From Fidelibacterota bacterium (GTDB taxonomy: Bacteria > Fidelibacterota > UBA8477 > JABMPR01): DNA of 36,890 nt. Below the pieces are notes generated by a model that saw nothing but the letters and a program-made list of their open reading frames with translations, was not told the DNA's origin and did no database searches. The number at the start of each line of letters is the position of its first letter. Within the stretch, counting starts at the first letter, position 1. The position numbers were made by a program, and so were the translations under genes. Positions 17,554-24,765 of the stretch are shown piece after piece. Where the stretch lies: the NCBI GenBank assembly GCA_013203185.1, contig JABMOS010000011.1:1-36890 (forward strand), written 5' to 3'.

Positions 17554-18279
17554 TTATTGAATAGTGGTTTCCATATATAGTTGTCTCGGGCGTTTGATCC
17601 CATACTTGCGCAAATGTGCTTTGATGTCCCTGGCAGTTTGATCCAGGGCTAAAAATCCCGGTCTTTCACTTTCTGCTTGCGTCATGGCATCGACTTTCGC
17701 TTCCATTTTGGCGGTGTCAATCTTGTCTGGCGCAGCCTCTTGTGAATTGAGGAGAATTTCTTTTGAGCTTATTCCCAGCCCTGCATCAGAAACCATCTCC
17801 TGAATTTCAAAAGATGTGTAAGTCATTTCATGAAAGACCCCATGCAGTCGATCAATTTCTGCCCTCAAGGTGTGGTAACGAAAATAGCTTTGCTCGGCTT
17901 CAGAGAGATCGTTGCTGAACATCTCTGTAATGATAATTTGACCATCCTTTTTCAGGACTCTTTTAAGTTCGGTAAAAACCCCTGGTTTATCTCTGAGATG
18001 GTGGAGGGTGTTGGATAGGGTTATGGTGTCAAATTGATTGGATTCAATATCCAGGGGAAGGTTTTCCTCGACCTCAAAATGGACATTAAATGCTTCAAGA
18101 GTTGTCCTGGCACTTTTTACTGCTTCTGGATTTATATCGACTGCAGTGACAGACTTGAAAGAAATATTTTGATCAAGGACATATTTAAGAAATCCCCCAT
18201 CGCCGCAGCCAAACTCCAGATAGTCACCCAGCTCAAGTGCTTGAATGCGCTTGGAGAGTGCGTGATATTCAGTATACAT
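17554..18279 (-). CDS. Class I SAM-dependent methyltransferase
   Basis: The 241-residue protein has SAM motif I at about 21-31 (LEFGCGDGGF), an acidic end of strand 2 (AVDINPEAV) and LSNTLHHLRDKPG plus LKRVLKKDGQIIITE, the usual UbiE/type 11 pattern. The substrate is unknown. It starts 6 nt after the epimerase stop, with GGGAGG 10 nt before its ATG, so it shares that transcript. Confidence 0.88.
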   Translation of the reverse strand: MYTEYHALSKRIQALELGDYLEFGCGDGGFLKYVLDQNISFKSVTAVDINPEAVKSARTTLEAFNVHFEVEENLPLDIESNQFDTITLSNTLHHLRDKPGVFTELKRVLKKDGQIIITEMFSNDLSEAEQSYFRYHTLRAEIDRLHGVFHEMTYTSFEIQEMVSDAGLGISSKEILLNSQEAAPDKIDTAKMEAKVDAMTQAESERPGFLALDQTARDIKAHLRKYGIKRPRQLYMETTIQ

Positions 18280-18285
18280 GAGAGC

Positions 18286-19275
18286 TTAGCCTCCCACTGC
18301 AGAATGGTCTTGTATCATCTTTTCGAATAGATCATTGAGGTGAGGATCTATTATCTGACGTGCAGTATCAGCTTCATACCAGGCAACAATCTCTTTGGCA
18401 CCTTGTTCAAATGGAATATCCGCTGAAAAATCTGGAACCAGAGCCTTAATTTTTGAATTATCAAAAATCATGGAATGGGTTTTGTCGCCTAAAAGGCCTT
18501 CTCCAAAGACTGGGTCATAAGCAGCTATGAGATCTGAGGGAATATGGACCATATTAGGTTCAACTCCCAAGGCTGCACCCATTAAACGAAAGATGTTATC
18601 CCAGGACAACCATTCATCTCCAGTTATATGATAGGCTTGATTAATAGCTTCCTCTTTTCCCAGTAAACCCACCAATCCTTTAGCAAAATCTTTGTGGTGG
18701 GTTAAGGTCCAAATCGAGGATCCATCGCCATGGACAACAACGGGTAGCCCTTGCTTCAAGCGCATGAGGGCGGTAATCCCACCCTGAAGGGGAATAAGTG
18801 TTTTATCGTAAGTATGGGAAGGTCGAACAATGGTGTATGGGAAACCTTTTTCCTTATAAGCTTCCATCAAAAGGTTTTCAGCCGCGATTTTTTTGCGAGC
18901 ATATTCCCAAAAGGGGTTGCCTCTCGGGGTCTCTTCGGTGATTGGCAAGCTGCTTGGTGGTGTTTCATAAAGGGCAGCAGTACTAATATGAACATACTGT
19001 TTTGTTCTATCGGTGAACATATCGATATCACTTTGAATATGTTCTGTTGTGAAGGCTATCCAATTAACCACGACATCAAATTTATGATCGCCCAGTGCTT
19101 GTTCTGTTTCAGCGTAATTCCTGATATCTGCACGAATAGTGTTTACACCTGGAATGGGTCTCAAACTGTTGCTCTTGCCTCGGTTTAGATGGTATAGATC
19201 AATACCCCTTGAAACTGCCAACTCTGAACAGGCTGAACTGATGATGCCAGTTCCACCTATAAATAATACCTTCAT
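18286..19275 (-). CDS. NAD-dependent epimerase/dehydratase (extended SDR)
   Basis: The start is ATG at 19275, preceded by GAGGTGG; the open frame extends further to 19380 but that part overlaps the neighbouring gene. The 329-residue product begins with the Rossmann motif KVLFIGGTGIISS and has a YxxxK catalytic pair in EYARKK. SDR features such as RPSHTYD and HHKDFAKG are present. It probably acts on a nucleotide-sugar or related substrate; which one cannot be told. Confidence 0.86.
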   Translation of the reverse strand: MKVLFIGGTGIISSACSELAVSRGIDLYHLNRGKSNSLRPIPGVNTIRADIRNYAETEQALGDHKFDVVVNWIAFTTEHIQSDIDMFTDRTKQYVHISTAALYETPPSSLPITEETPRGNPFWEYARKKIAAENLLMEAYKEKGFPYTIVRPSHTYDKTLIPLQGGITALMRLKQGLPVVVHGDGSSIWTLTHHKDFAKGLVGLLGKEEAINQAYHITGDEWLSWDNIFRLMGAALGVEPNMVHIPSDLIAAYDPVFGEGLLGDKTHSMIFDNSKIKALVPDFSADIPFEQGAKEIVAWYEADTARQIIDPHLNDLFEKMIQDHSAVGG

Positions 19276-19297
19276 ACCACCTCGTTTTCTGAGTAGA

Positions 19298-19759
19298 TCA
19301 ATTCGTATGGCCTTTGGGCAACTTCCCGAATAGTCCCAATAGCCAATGATGGAACTTATGTAACCCTTGGGGTTGAGCAAACATCAGTATGCATTCCCCA
19401 TGGATAACCTCTATGTCATTTTCCTTACAATATTCAATCGCAGCAGGTGAATCAGACCCCTGTTGCATCCAAACTTTTCTAATCCCAGAAGCATGTGCTT
19501 CTCTTACAAGTTTTTCGGTCTGAATGGCTGGAACAACATTTATCAGGCCACCCACATCTGTTGGCAATTCAGCCAGGGAGCCATAGCAGGGGACACCATC
19601 TATTGACTCTGCTTCAGGATGCATCAAAAGTAACTCATAACCCTTGCTACTCAATTCCTTGAAAACGGCATTACCAAACTTATTGCCTTTTCTCGATGCA
19701 CCAGCTAGTGCCAGCTTTTTTTCTGCCAGAAATGATTCAACAATAGCTTGTTCTACCAT
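19298..19759 (-). CDS. CoA-binding (CoA_binding_2) domain protein
   Basis: This 153-residue single-domain Rossmann protein has LALAGASRKGNKFG near the N terminus, then HPEAESIDGVPCYGSL and VWMQQGSDS, as in YccU-type CoA-binding proteins. ATG at 19759 is chosen because GGAGGGG lies just upstream; a TTG at 19774 falls on the ribosome binding site itself. Its role is unknown; it may sense acyl-CoA levels. It precedes the epimerase by 22 nt. Confidence 0.85.
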   Translation of the reverse strand: MVEQAIVESFLAEKKLALAGASRKGNKFGNAVFKELSSKGYELLLMHPEAESIDGVPCYGSLAELPTDVGGLINVVPAIQTEKLVREAHASGIRKVWMQQGSDSPAAIEYCKENDIEVIHGECILMFAQPQGLHKFHHWLLGLFGKLPKGHTN

Positions 19760-19784
19760 TTTTCCCCTCCCCAATACTATTAAT

Positions 19785-20234
19785 TTATCTCCGCCTTATG
19801 GATTGGATGACAACATCTAATTTCTGGAGAAATTCAGACCGATCTCGTTGTGTCAGTGGTGGTGGTCCGCCTGTAATTTCGCCAGCCCCTCTTAGCTCTG
19901 CCAGCAGATCACGAGTTGCCAGGGTCTGACCTATATTATCATCGGTAAATCGTTTTCCAGAATTACTCAAGACCTCAGCTCCAGCAGTGATGCAACGTCC
20001 TGCCAGAGGAATGTCTGCTGTGATGACCACATCACCCTCTTGCACATGTTCCACAATCCAATCATCAGCTTCATCAAACCCATCTCCAACGACCTCCAGC
20101 TTGACACGTGAACTTTGTGGTACGCGCATACGTGAGTTTGCTACCAGCGTCACATTGAGTTTATATCTCTCAGCCACTCGATATACTTCGTTTTTGACTG
20201 GACAAGCATCTGCGTCTACATAGATGTGCAGCAA
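19785..20234 (-). CDS. UPF0178 (YaiI/YqxD) family protein
   Basis: The 149-residue protein has the family signature from the start: IYVDADACPVKNE, ANSRMRVP, VVGDGFDEADDWI, VITADIPLAGRC and GGPPPLTQRDRS. It is a PIN-like fold of unconfirmed nuclease role. The start is TTG at 20234, with AGGAG 8 nt upstream inside the end of the beta-lactamase gene; the two frames abut with no gap, so they are co-translated. Confidence 0.92.
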   Translation of the reverse strand: MLHIYVDADACPVKNEVYRVAERYKLNVTLVANSRMRVPQSSRVKLEVVGDGFDEADDWIVEHVQEGDVVITADIPLAGRCITAGAEVLSNSGKRFTDDNIGQTLATRDLLAELRGAGEITGGPPPLTQRDRSEFLQKLDVVIQSIRRR

Positions 20235-21065
20235 TTAATTCAGCTCCTGTAAGGTCTTGGGCAATACTTCGATTAACTCAAACGCTTCCCTCGTTATTTC
20301 CTTATGATACTGAGCCTGCATATTATCGGTAAGTTCGATATTTGTAGCAAAAAACCAAACCTGATCCCCCTTTTCAACATACCCCACCCACCAGGTATGT
20401 TCTCCATCACCTCGAACTGCCCACCCCGTTTTTCCACGGATTGTATGGTCATCTGTATGTTCAACCATCATAAACTCCTTGACGAGCTCGATATTTTCAG
20501 CTTTAAAGGGCAGATCATTTTTATAGAGCTTCTTGAGAAAAGCGATTTGTTGCACTGCAGTAATTCGGAGGTCCCCATCCAACCAAAATCTAGAAACATC
20601 CGACCCAGTCATCATATTGCCGTAATCCAGCTGTTTTAGATGTTGGAGATATTTTTCATTCCCAATTCTCCTGGCCAACTCCTGATAAAACCAGACACAG
20701 GATACTGGAAAAGCAGTCCGCATAGAATGGTCCTGGTTCCAGGCATCAAGAAATCTAACTTCGCCGTCCCATTTAAACACTTCATCGGGACTGGAAACTG
20801 CACCCTCTTCCAGAGCAATCAGTGAATTTGGTATTTTGAAGGTTGATGCCGGCAACAATGGTTTGTTTGCGCGTTCTGGATAGGCTTGAAATACTTGTGA
20901 TCCATCCAAGGTACTTATGACCATGGTTCCTTCTACCCCGCGCTGGGTAAAAAGTGGTTCCAAATCAAGAGGAGGAGTGGATCTAGAACATGAAGCAAGA
21001 GTTGCCAGCACGACTAGGATAACTAGCTGATTTTTTGCTAAACCCATTACCCACCTTGCTTTCAT
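20235..21065 (-). CDS. Class D (OXA-type) beta-lactamase, lipoprotein
   Basis: The 276-residue protein carries all class D landmarks: S74-T-F-K77, S122-C-V124, Y148-G-N150, and K212-T-G214, with the FWLDGDLRI segment near 160. It would hydrolyse beta-lactams through the acyl-serine and carboxylated lysine mechanism. A lipobox places Cys26 (LASC) at the mature N terminus, so it should be membrane-anchored. ATG at 21065 lacks a clear ribosome binding site; ATG at 21047 has AAGGTGG close by and is a fair alternative. There are no mobile elements nearby, so it is probably intrinsic. Activity could be weak or directed elsewhere. Confidence 0.92.
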   Translation of the reverse strand: MKARWVMGLAKNQLVILVVLATLASCSRSTPPLDLEPLFTQRGVEGTMVISTLDGSQVFQAYPERANKPLLPASTFKIPNSLIALEEGAVSSPDEVFKWDGEVRFLDAWNQDHSMRTAFPVSCVWFYQELARRIGNEKYLQHLKQLDYGNMMTGSDVSRFWLDGDLRITAVQQIAFLKKLYKNDLPFKAENIELVKEFMMVEHTDDHTIRGKTGWAVRGDGEHTWWVGYVEKGDQVWFFATNIELTDNMQAQYHKEITREAFELIEVLPKTLQELN

Positions 21066-21068
21066 AGA

Positions 21069-21425
21069 TTATCTTTTCTTCTTCTTTGTTGTTGGCTTTG
21101 GTTTGAGAGTACCGATATGGTCATAGCTCACATCAAAATATGGTTTCAAATCTGATGTTGACTCTAGCATATCCTGGGGGATGCTCACGTATTCCTTCAT
21201 AACGGCCCCATATTGTTCACTGAGGGATGTTTTAAACTCAACCAGAAATGACTCTCTGGCCGAATTGGGGAGACGCAGAGCCATGACGCCTTGTTTGTCC
21301 AAAAAACTAAACATATGACCATTCCTGGAGGTATAGGGCATGGTCTTACCCTTTCGCTCAACCTGGGGATTGGTGGCAAGCAGGGCTTCGTATAGTTTTA
21401 AATTGGTCTCATAATCTTGATTCAT
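21069..21425 (-). CDS. Small conserved protein, possibly TfoX/YjbR-like
   Basis: The 118-residue protein has a short helical start (YETNLKLYEALLA), then a small alpha/beta domain (GHMFSFLDKQGVMALRLP) and a basic tail (PKPTTKKKKR). It resembles TfoX N-terminal-like or YjbR-like small proteins of Bacteroidota, but I cannot confirm that. GGGAGG lies upstream of the ATG. It sits 3 nt before the beta-lactamase frame and should share its transcript. Confidence 0.6.
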   Translation of the reverse strand: MNQDYETNLKLYEALLATNPQVERKGKTMPYTSRNGHMFSFLDKQGVMALRLPNSARESFLVEFKTSLSEQYGAVMKEYVSIPQDMLESTSDLKPYFDVSYDHIGTLKPKPTTKKKKR

Positions 21426-21462
21426 TATTTACTCCACCTCCCTCTTGATCGATATTTATGGT

Positions 21463-22104
21463 CTAGACTGAATGGACGTTATTGTGTTCTTTTAGTATGG
21501 TTTTAACCATTTCCTTCTCATCGCTGCGTCCAGGATCCTCATTGAGAAAAAGATCGGAAACCTCTATGGCCATAATGGCCAACTGTGTGGGGTTTCCTGG
21601 CAATTCATCTGGTTGGAATAGCTGGGATTTGCTTTTTAAAAACGAGGCCGCTTTTTGAACCGCCTGATGTGCCTTCATTTCATCAGTGTTTGCAAAATCA
21701 AATTTCCAACGTTCAGCCTGCTGGGTGATAAGACGTTTGTCTTTACCACTTATCTGAATGCCGGTGGCAGGAAATATTCTACAATCATAGCTCCGGCAGG
21801 TTAATGGTCTATGCTCATAGATTGAGCAAGCGCCATTTTTGAGCATTGGACAATGTCCCTGCTCATCATATCCCATGAGGACATTTCCTTCAGGCATTCC
21901 AGGCGCAGGGAAAAGCAATTCATCCAGGATATGAGACAAGGTATCTGTTTCAGTTGGTTTGATATGGATAAAATATGAGGATGTGCAACAGGCAGTGCAA
22001 TCCCCACAGGGGACCTCTGTTTCAGCATCATTTTTTAGCGCGGTGCGGGTATCGCTAAGCCAGCTAGAAAAGTTACCTGCGTTTAATTCTAGTGGGGCTG
22101 ACAT
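21463..22104 (-). CDS. YkgJ-family cysteine-cluster protein
   Basis: The 213-residue protein has a cysteine-rich core: CGDCTACC, then GHCPMLKNGACSIYEHRPLTCRSYDCR. This is the YkgJ/CxxCxxCC family, which probably binds zinc or an iron-sulfur cluster. ATG at 22104 lies 5 nt after the zinc-ribbon gene's stop and is preferred over GTG at 22125, which would overlap it. The pairing with another Cys-cluster protein suggests metal or redox work. Function is unknown. Confidence 0.83.
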   Translation of the reverse strand: MSAPLELNAGNFSSWLSDTRTALKNDAETEVPCGDCTACCTSSYFIHIKPTETDTLSHILDELLFPAPGMPEGNVLMGYDEQGHCPMLKNGACSIYEHRPLTCRSYDCRIFPATGIQISGKDKRLITQQAERWKFDFANTDEMKAHQAVQKAASFLKSKSQLFQPDELPGNPTQLAIMAIEVSDLFLNEDPGRSDEKEMVKTILKEHNNVHSV

Positions 22105-22109
22105 AGAAT

Positions 22110-22637
22110 TTAGAAGGCACCCCACTTTTGTTTGCCAGGGATATAGTAGGATGGCAATAAGAAGCGAAACATTTTGGCAATTTTGCCGGCTCTATCTGCT
22201 TTTTCCTGACTCTCCTCTAACATCTTCTCCAATTCTTCCCCAAAGGTGTCATGGAAATAGCTCTCAGCAGCTTTGGTTCTGTCGGCTTCTGACTTGAATT
22301 GAGTTCTTATTTGACCTAGCTCGCCTGCATCAAGCCAAAATCCACCACAGTTACCGCATTCATCTACTTCTACATCTCGTTTAACACTCATGAAGTGCTT
22401 CATCATGGTTACGCCTTCACACTTGGGGCAAGGTCGTTTTTTTGTGAAATCAACTGAAACAGCTGGATTTTTTTTAAACTGTAAGAGTTTTTCTCCAGCA
22501 GCTTCATGACTTTCATCGACCTGCTTTAGTTCATGGGCATCAAACCAGAGACCTCCACAACCATTTTTACAGACATCAATTGTGATCTCACCAACTTTTG
22601 TTGCTACAAGTGTATTGGCACATGCCGGACATTTCAT
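22110..22637 (-). CDS. Double zinc-ribbon (zf-TFIIB) protein
   Basis: Two zf-TFIIB-type ribbons are visible: C3, C6, C23 and C27 with GLWFDAHEL, and C70, C73, C94 and C97 with GGFWLDAGEL. The last 75 residues are charged and helical. The 175-residue protein is cytosolic. Such proteins bind zinc; partners are unknown. It opens a two-gene unit with the YkgJ-like gene. Confidence 0.88.
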   Translation of the reverse strand: MKCPACANTLVATKVGEITIDVCKNGCGGLWFDAHELKQVDESHEAAGEKLLQFKKNPAVSVDFTKKRPCPKCEGVTMMKHFMSVKRDVEVDECGNCGGFWLDAGELGQIRTQFKSEADRTKAAESYFHDTFGEELEKMLEESQEKADRAGKIAKMFRFLLPSYYIPGKQKWGAF

Positions 22638-22735
22638 TTCAAACCCCTATTGTTTGTATTGATTCAACTATAATTAATCTAGGCATAATTTCCCGTGTAA
22701 ACCTGGGTATCAAAGCTAAAATTTTCCAGGTGGTG

Positions 22736-23101
22736 TTATTCGTCATCTCGATGGACAGACCCTGGGGAAAATGCAGGAAGGCACACTGCGATGTACTCAG
22801 CCCCCTCTTTCCCAGGTGTGCTATATTGAATCCATTCTCCTGGATTTGTGACTATGGATTGTCCTGCGATTACATCATAAGTTCCGTCACTATGCTCAAC
22901 ATGAAGGTGACCCTTCAAAACCAGGGTTATCTCCATAAATTCAGGTCGCTGACCTGGCTCTACCCAGCCCCCAGGTGAGATCATGCGTGCCACACTAACT
23001 TCACCATGATCTGAATTGACATGGCCTACAAATTCTTCTATGCGCTTTGGCTTGTTGCCTGCTGATTCTATAATTGTCGGGGCTTCTATGAGAATGGGCA
23101 T
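22736..23101 (-). CDS. Cupin-domain protein
   Basis: The start is ATG at 23101, with AAAGGTGA just upstream; an ATG at 23116 lacks one. The 121-residue protein has cupin features: PGGWVEPGQRPEFMEITLVLKG with HVEH, and a second motif GQSIVTNPGEWIQYSTPG. Metal-binding histidines are sparse compared with the cupin at 10341, so metal use is uncertain. It follows the deacylase gene by 34 nt and may share its operon. Confidence 0.8.
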   Translation of the reverse strand: MPILIEAPTIIESAGNKPKRIEEFVGHVNSDHGEVSVARMISPGGWVEPGQRPEFMEITLVLKGHLHVEHSDGTYDVIAGQSIVTNPGEWIQYSTPGKEGAEYIAVCLPAFSPGSVHRDDE

Positions 23102-23135
23102 CAATTCACCTTTCATTTAATGATTAACCAGGATA

Positions 23136-24665
23136 CTAGTGTTTACGTAGCATTTTTCCAGGATGTTTTCCTGTGAATTCACCTTCTGTACGGATGATAT
23201 CACCATTTACGATTACCCATTCAAAGCCTTCCGCTAGTTCATGGGGATTTTCGAAGGTGGCCACATCTAAAATACTATGAGGATCAAAAACAAGAATATC
23301 AGCAGCATAACCGGCTTTCAGAAGACCTCGTTTTTGCTCAATCAGACCCACTGTTTTTGCTGGCAAACCTGACATTTTATAGACAGCCTCTTCGAGGGTC
23401 AGTAGGTTTTTTTCATTCACATAATAGCGAATCACCTTGGCAAATGAACCATAACCCCTGGGATGACGCATTGTGGGACTGCCATCTGAACCAGCCATGA
23501 TATTTGGATCAAGAAACAGACGATCCTGAAGTTCTTGATTCATGACAAAATAGGCTCCACTGGCACCTCGGGGTCCAACATCATCAATCAAAACATCCTC
23601 AAAGGGTTTATTCAATTCAATGGCAACTTGTGCCAGGGTCTTGCCAGCCCAGGGAGCCGTTCCAAATAGAGTTGCTTCAGGTCCATTCCGCCGCTGAATT
23701 CTATTCCTTAAATAGTCGGCCAGTTCATCTCGACGAGAGGCAACAATTTCGGTGTAATTATTAGGCGGTTTTGCCCAGTCGGGAAACACAATCCCGATTC
23801 CAGTATAACTAGCCAGATAGGGATACATATCTGCTGTAATGGCTATTCCCTGCTTACGAGCTTCCTCCATCTGGTTGAGAATTGCTTCTGCTCGGTTAGC
23901 GCCCTGTCCATAAACTACCTTCAGGTGAGAAATGTTCACAGCACATCCAGAATCACGTCCCTGATTGATCAGCTCAGCAATAGAATTCTGCACCGCCTCA
24001 TCATCTTCATTACGCGTATGACTACTGACCAGACCACCCCTTTTGCCAACTGGCTTGGCAATGGCTATCAATTCATTTAATTTTGAAAAAGACCCAGGTT
24101 GGTATTCCAATCCTGTTGAAAGGCCAAAACAGCCGGCCTCCATTGCCATCTGCACCTGAGCTGCCATTTTTCGTCTGTCCCAATAGGATGGCTTTGGATC
24201 AAGTTTTACTCCTGCCTGATTTCGAACCGCTCCATGTCCGACATAAGTCCCGATATTGATGGTTGTGTTTTTTGCTTCAACCTGATTCATCCATTCAGAG
24301 ATATTCTCAGGGCTATCCCCATCTTGACCCAAAAAAATGGTGGTCACCCCCATGGCTGAGAAATTCTTGAATTCAGGCGTAACCAGGGGGTTTCCATGAG
24401 CATGATTGTCAATGAAGCCCGGGGTTACAACCCGACCTGTAGCATCAATGGTTCTTTGGGCAGAAATGGAGGCAGTGTGTGTATTGCTGATAAGAAAGAT
24501 TGACTCCCCCTTCACCAGCACGTCAGCCTTAAAGCCAGGGGCTCCGGTTCCATCAATGACCGTTCCATTCTTGATAAGTAGATCGTATTTTTCCGTGTTT
24601 GCCATTTGACCCTGCCCCCCCACAGCCACCAAAAAAAGCACAATAATGGTTAGCCATTTTTTCAT
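23136..24665 (-). CDS. Exported N-acyl-D-amino-acid deacylase (D-aminoacylase) family
   Basis: The protein of about 509 residues has a signal peptide (MKKWLTIIVLFLVAVGG) and an amidohydrolase fold: FIDNHAHG supplies the HxH pair, followed by SSHTRNEDDEAV, NISHLKV, and GSDGSPTMRHPRGYGSF, a D-aminoacylase signature. It would release free D-amino acids from N-acyl forms. That fits the cell-wall-degrading theme of the window. ATG at 24665 gives the cleanest signal peptide; ATG at 24677 or 24719 are possible. Confidence 0.87.
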   Translation of the reverse strand: MKKWLTIIVLFLVAVGGQGQMANTEKYDLLIKNGTVIDGTGAPGFKADVLVKGESIFLISNTHTASISAQRTIDATGRVVTPGFIDNHAHGNPLVTPEFKNFSAMGVTTIFLGQDGDSPENISEWMNQVEAKNTTINIGTYVGHGAVRNQAGVKLDPKPSYWDRRKMAAQVQMAMEAGCFGLSTGLEYQPGSFSKLNELIAIAKPVGKRGGLVSSHTRNEDDEAVQNSIAELINQGRDSGCAVNISHLKVVYGQGANRAEAILNQMEEARKQGIAITADMYPYLASYTGIGIVFPDWAKPPNNYTEIVASRRDELADYLRNRIQRRNGPEATLFGTAPWAGKTLAQVAIELNKPFEDVLIDDVGPRGASGAYFVMNQELQDRLFLDPNIMAGSDGSPTMRHPRGYGSFAKVIRYYVNEKNLLTLEEAVYKMSGLPAKTVGLIEQKRGLLKAGYAADILVFDPHSILDVATFENPHELAEGFEWVIVNGDIIRTEGEFTGKHPGKMLRKH

Positions 24666-24765
24666 ACCAACACCCATAAGATTCTGCCTAATTTTCTTTA
24701 ACCTTGAACTTAATAGCATACGACACCCATGTTAATTGTCTCCCCAGGATGAGTTTGGAGAGATG

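Noticed and set aside
18751-19188. 145-codon + strand frame opposite the epimerase gene
   Set aside because: Antisense to a recognised SDR enzyme and without a supported start.
19275-19380. N-terminal extension of the epimerase frame
   Set aside because: It would overlap the CoA-binding gene, while ATG at 19275 has a strong ribosome binding site and starts directly with the Rossmann motif.
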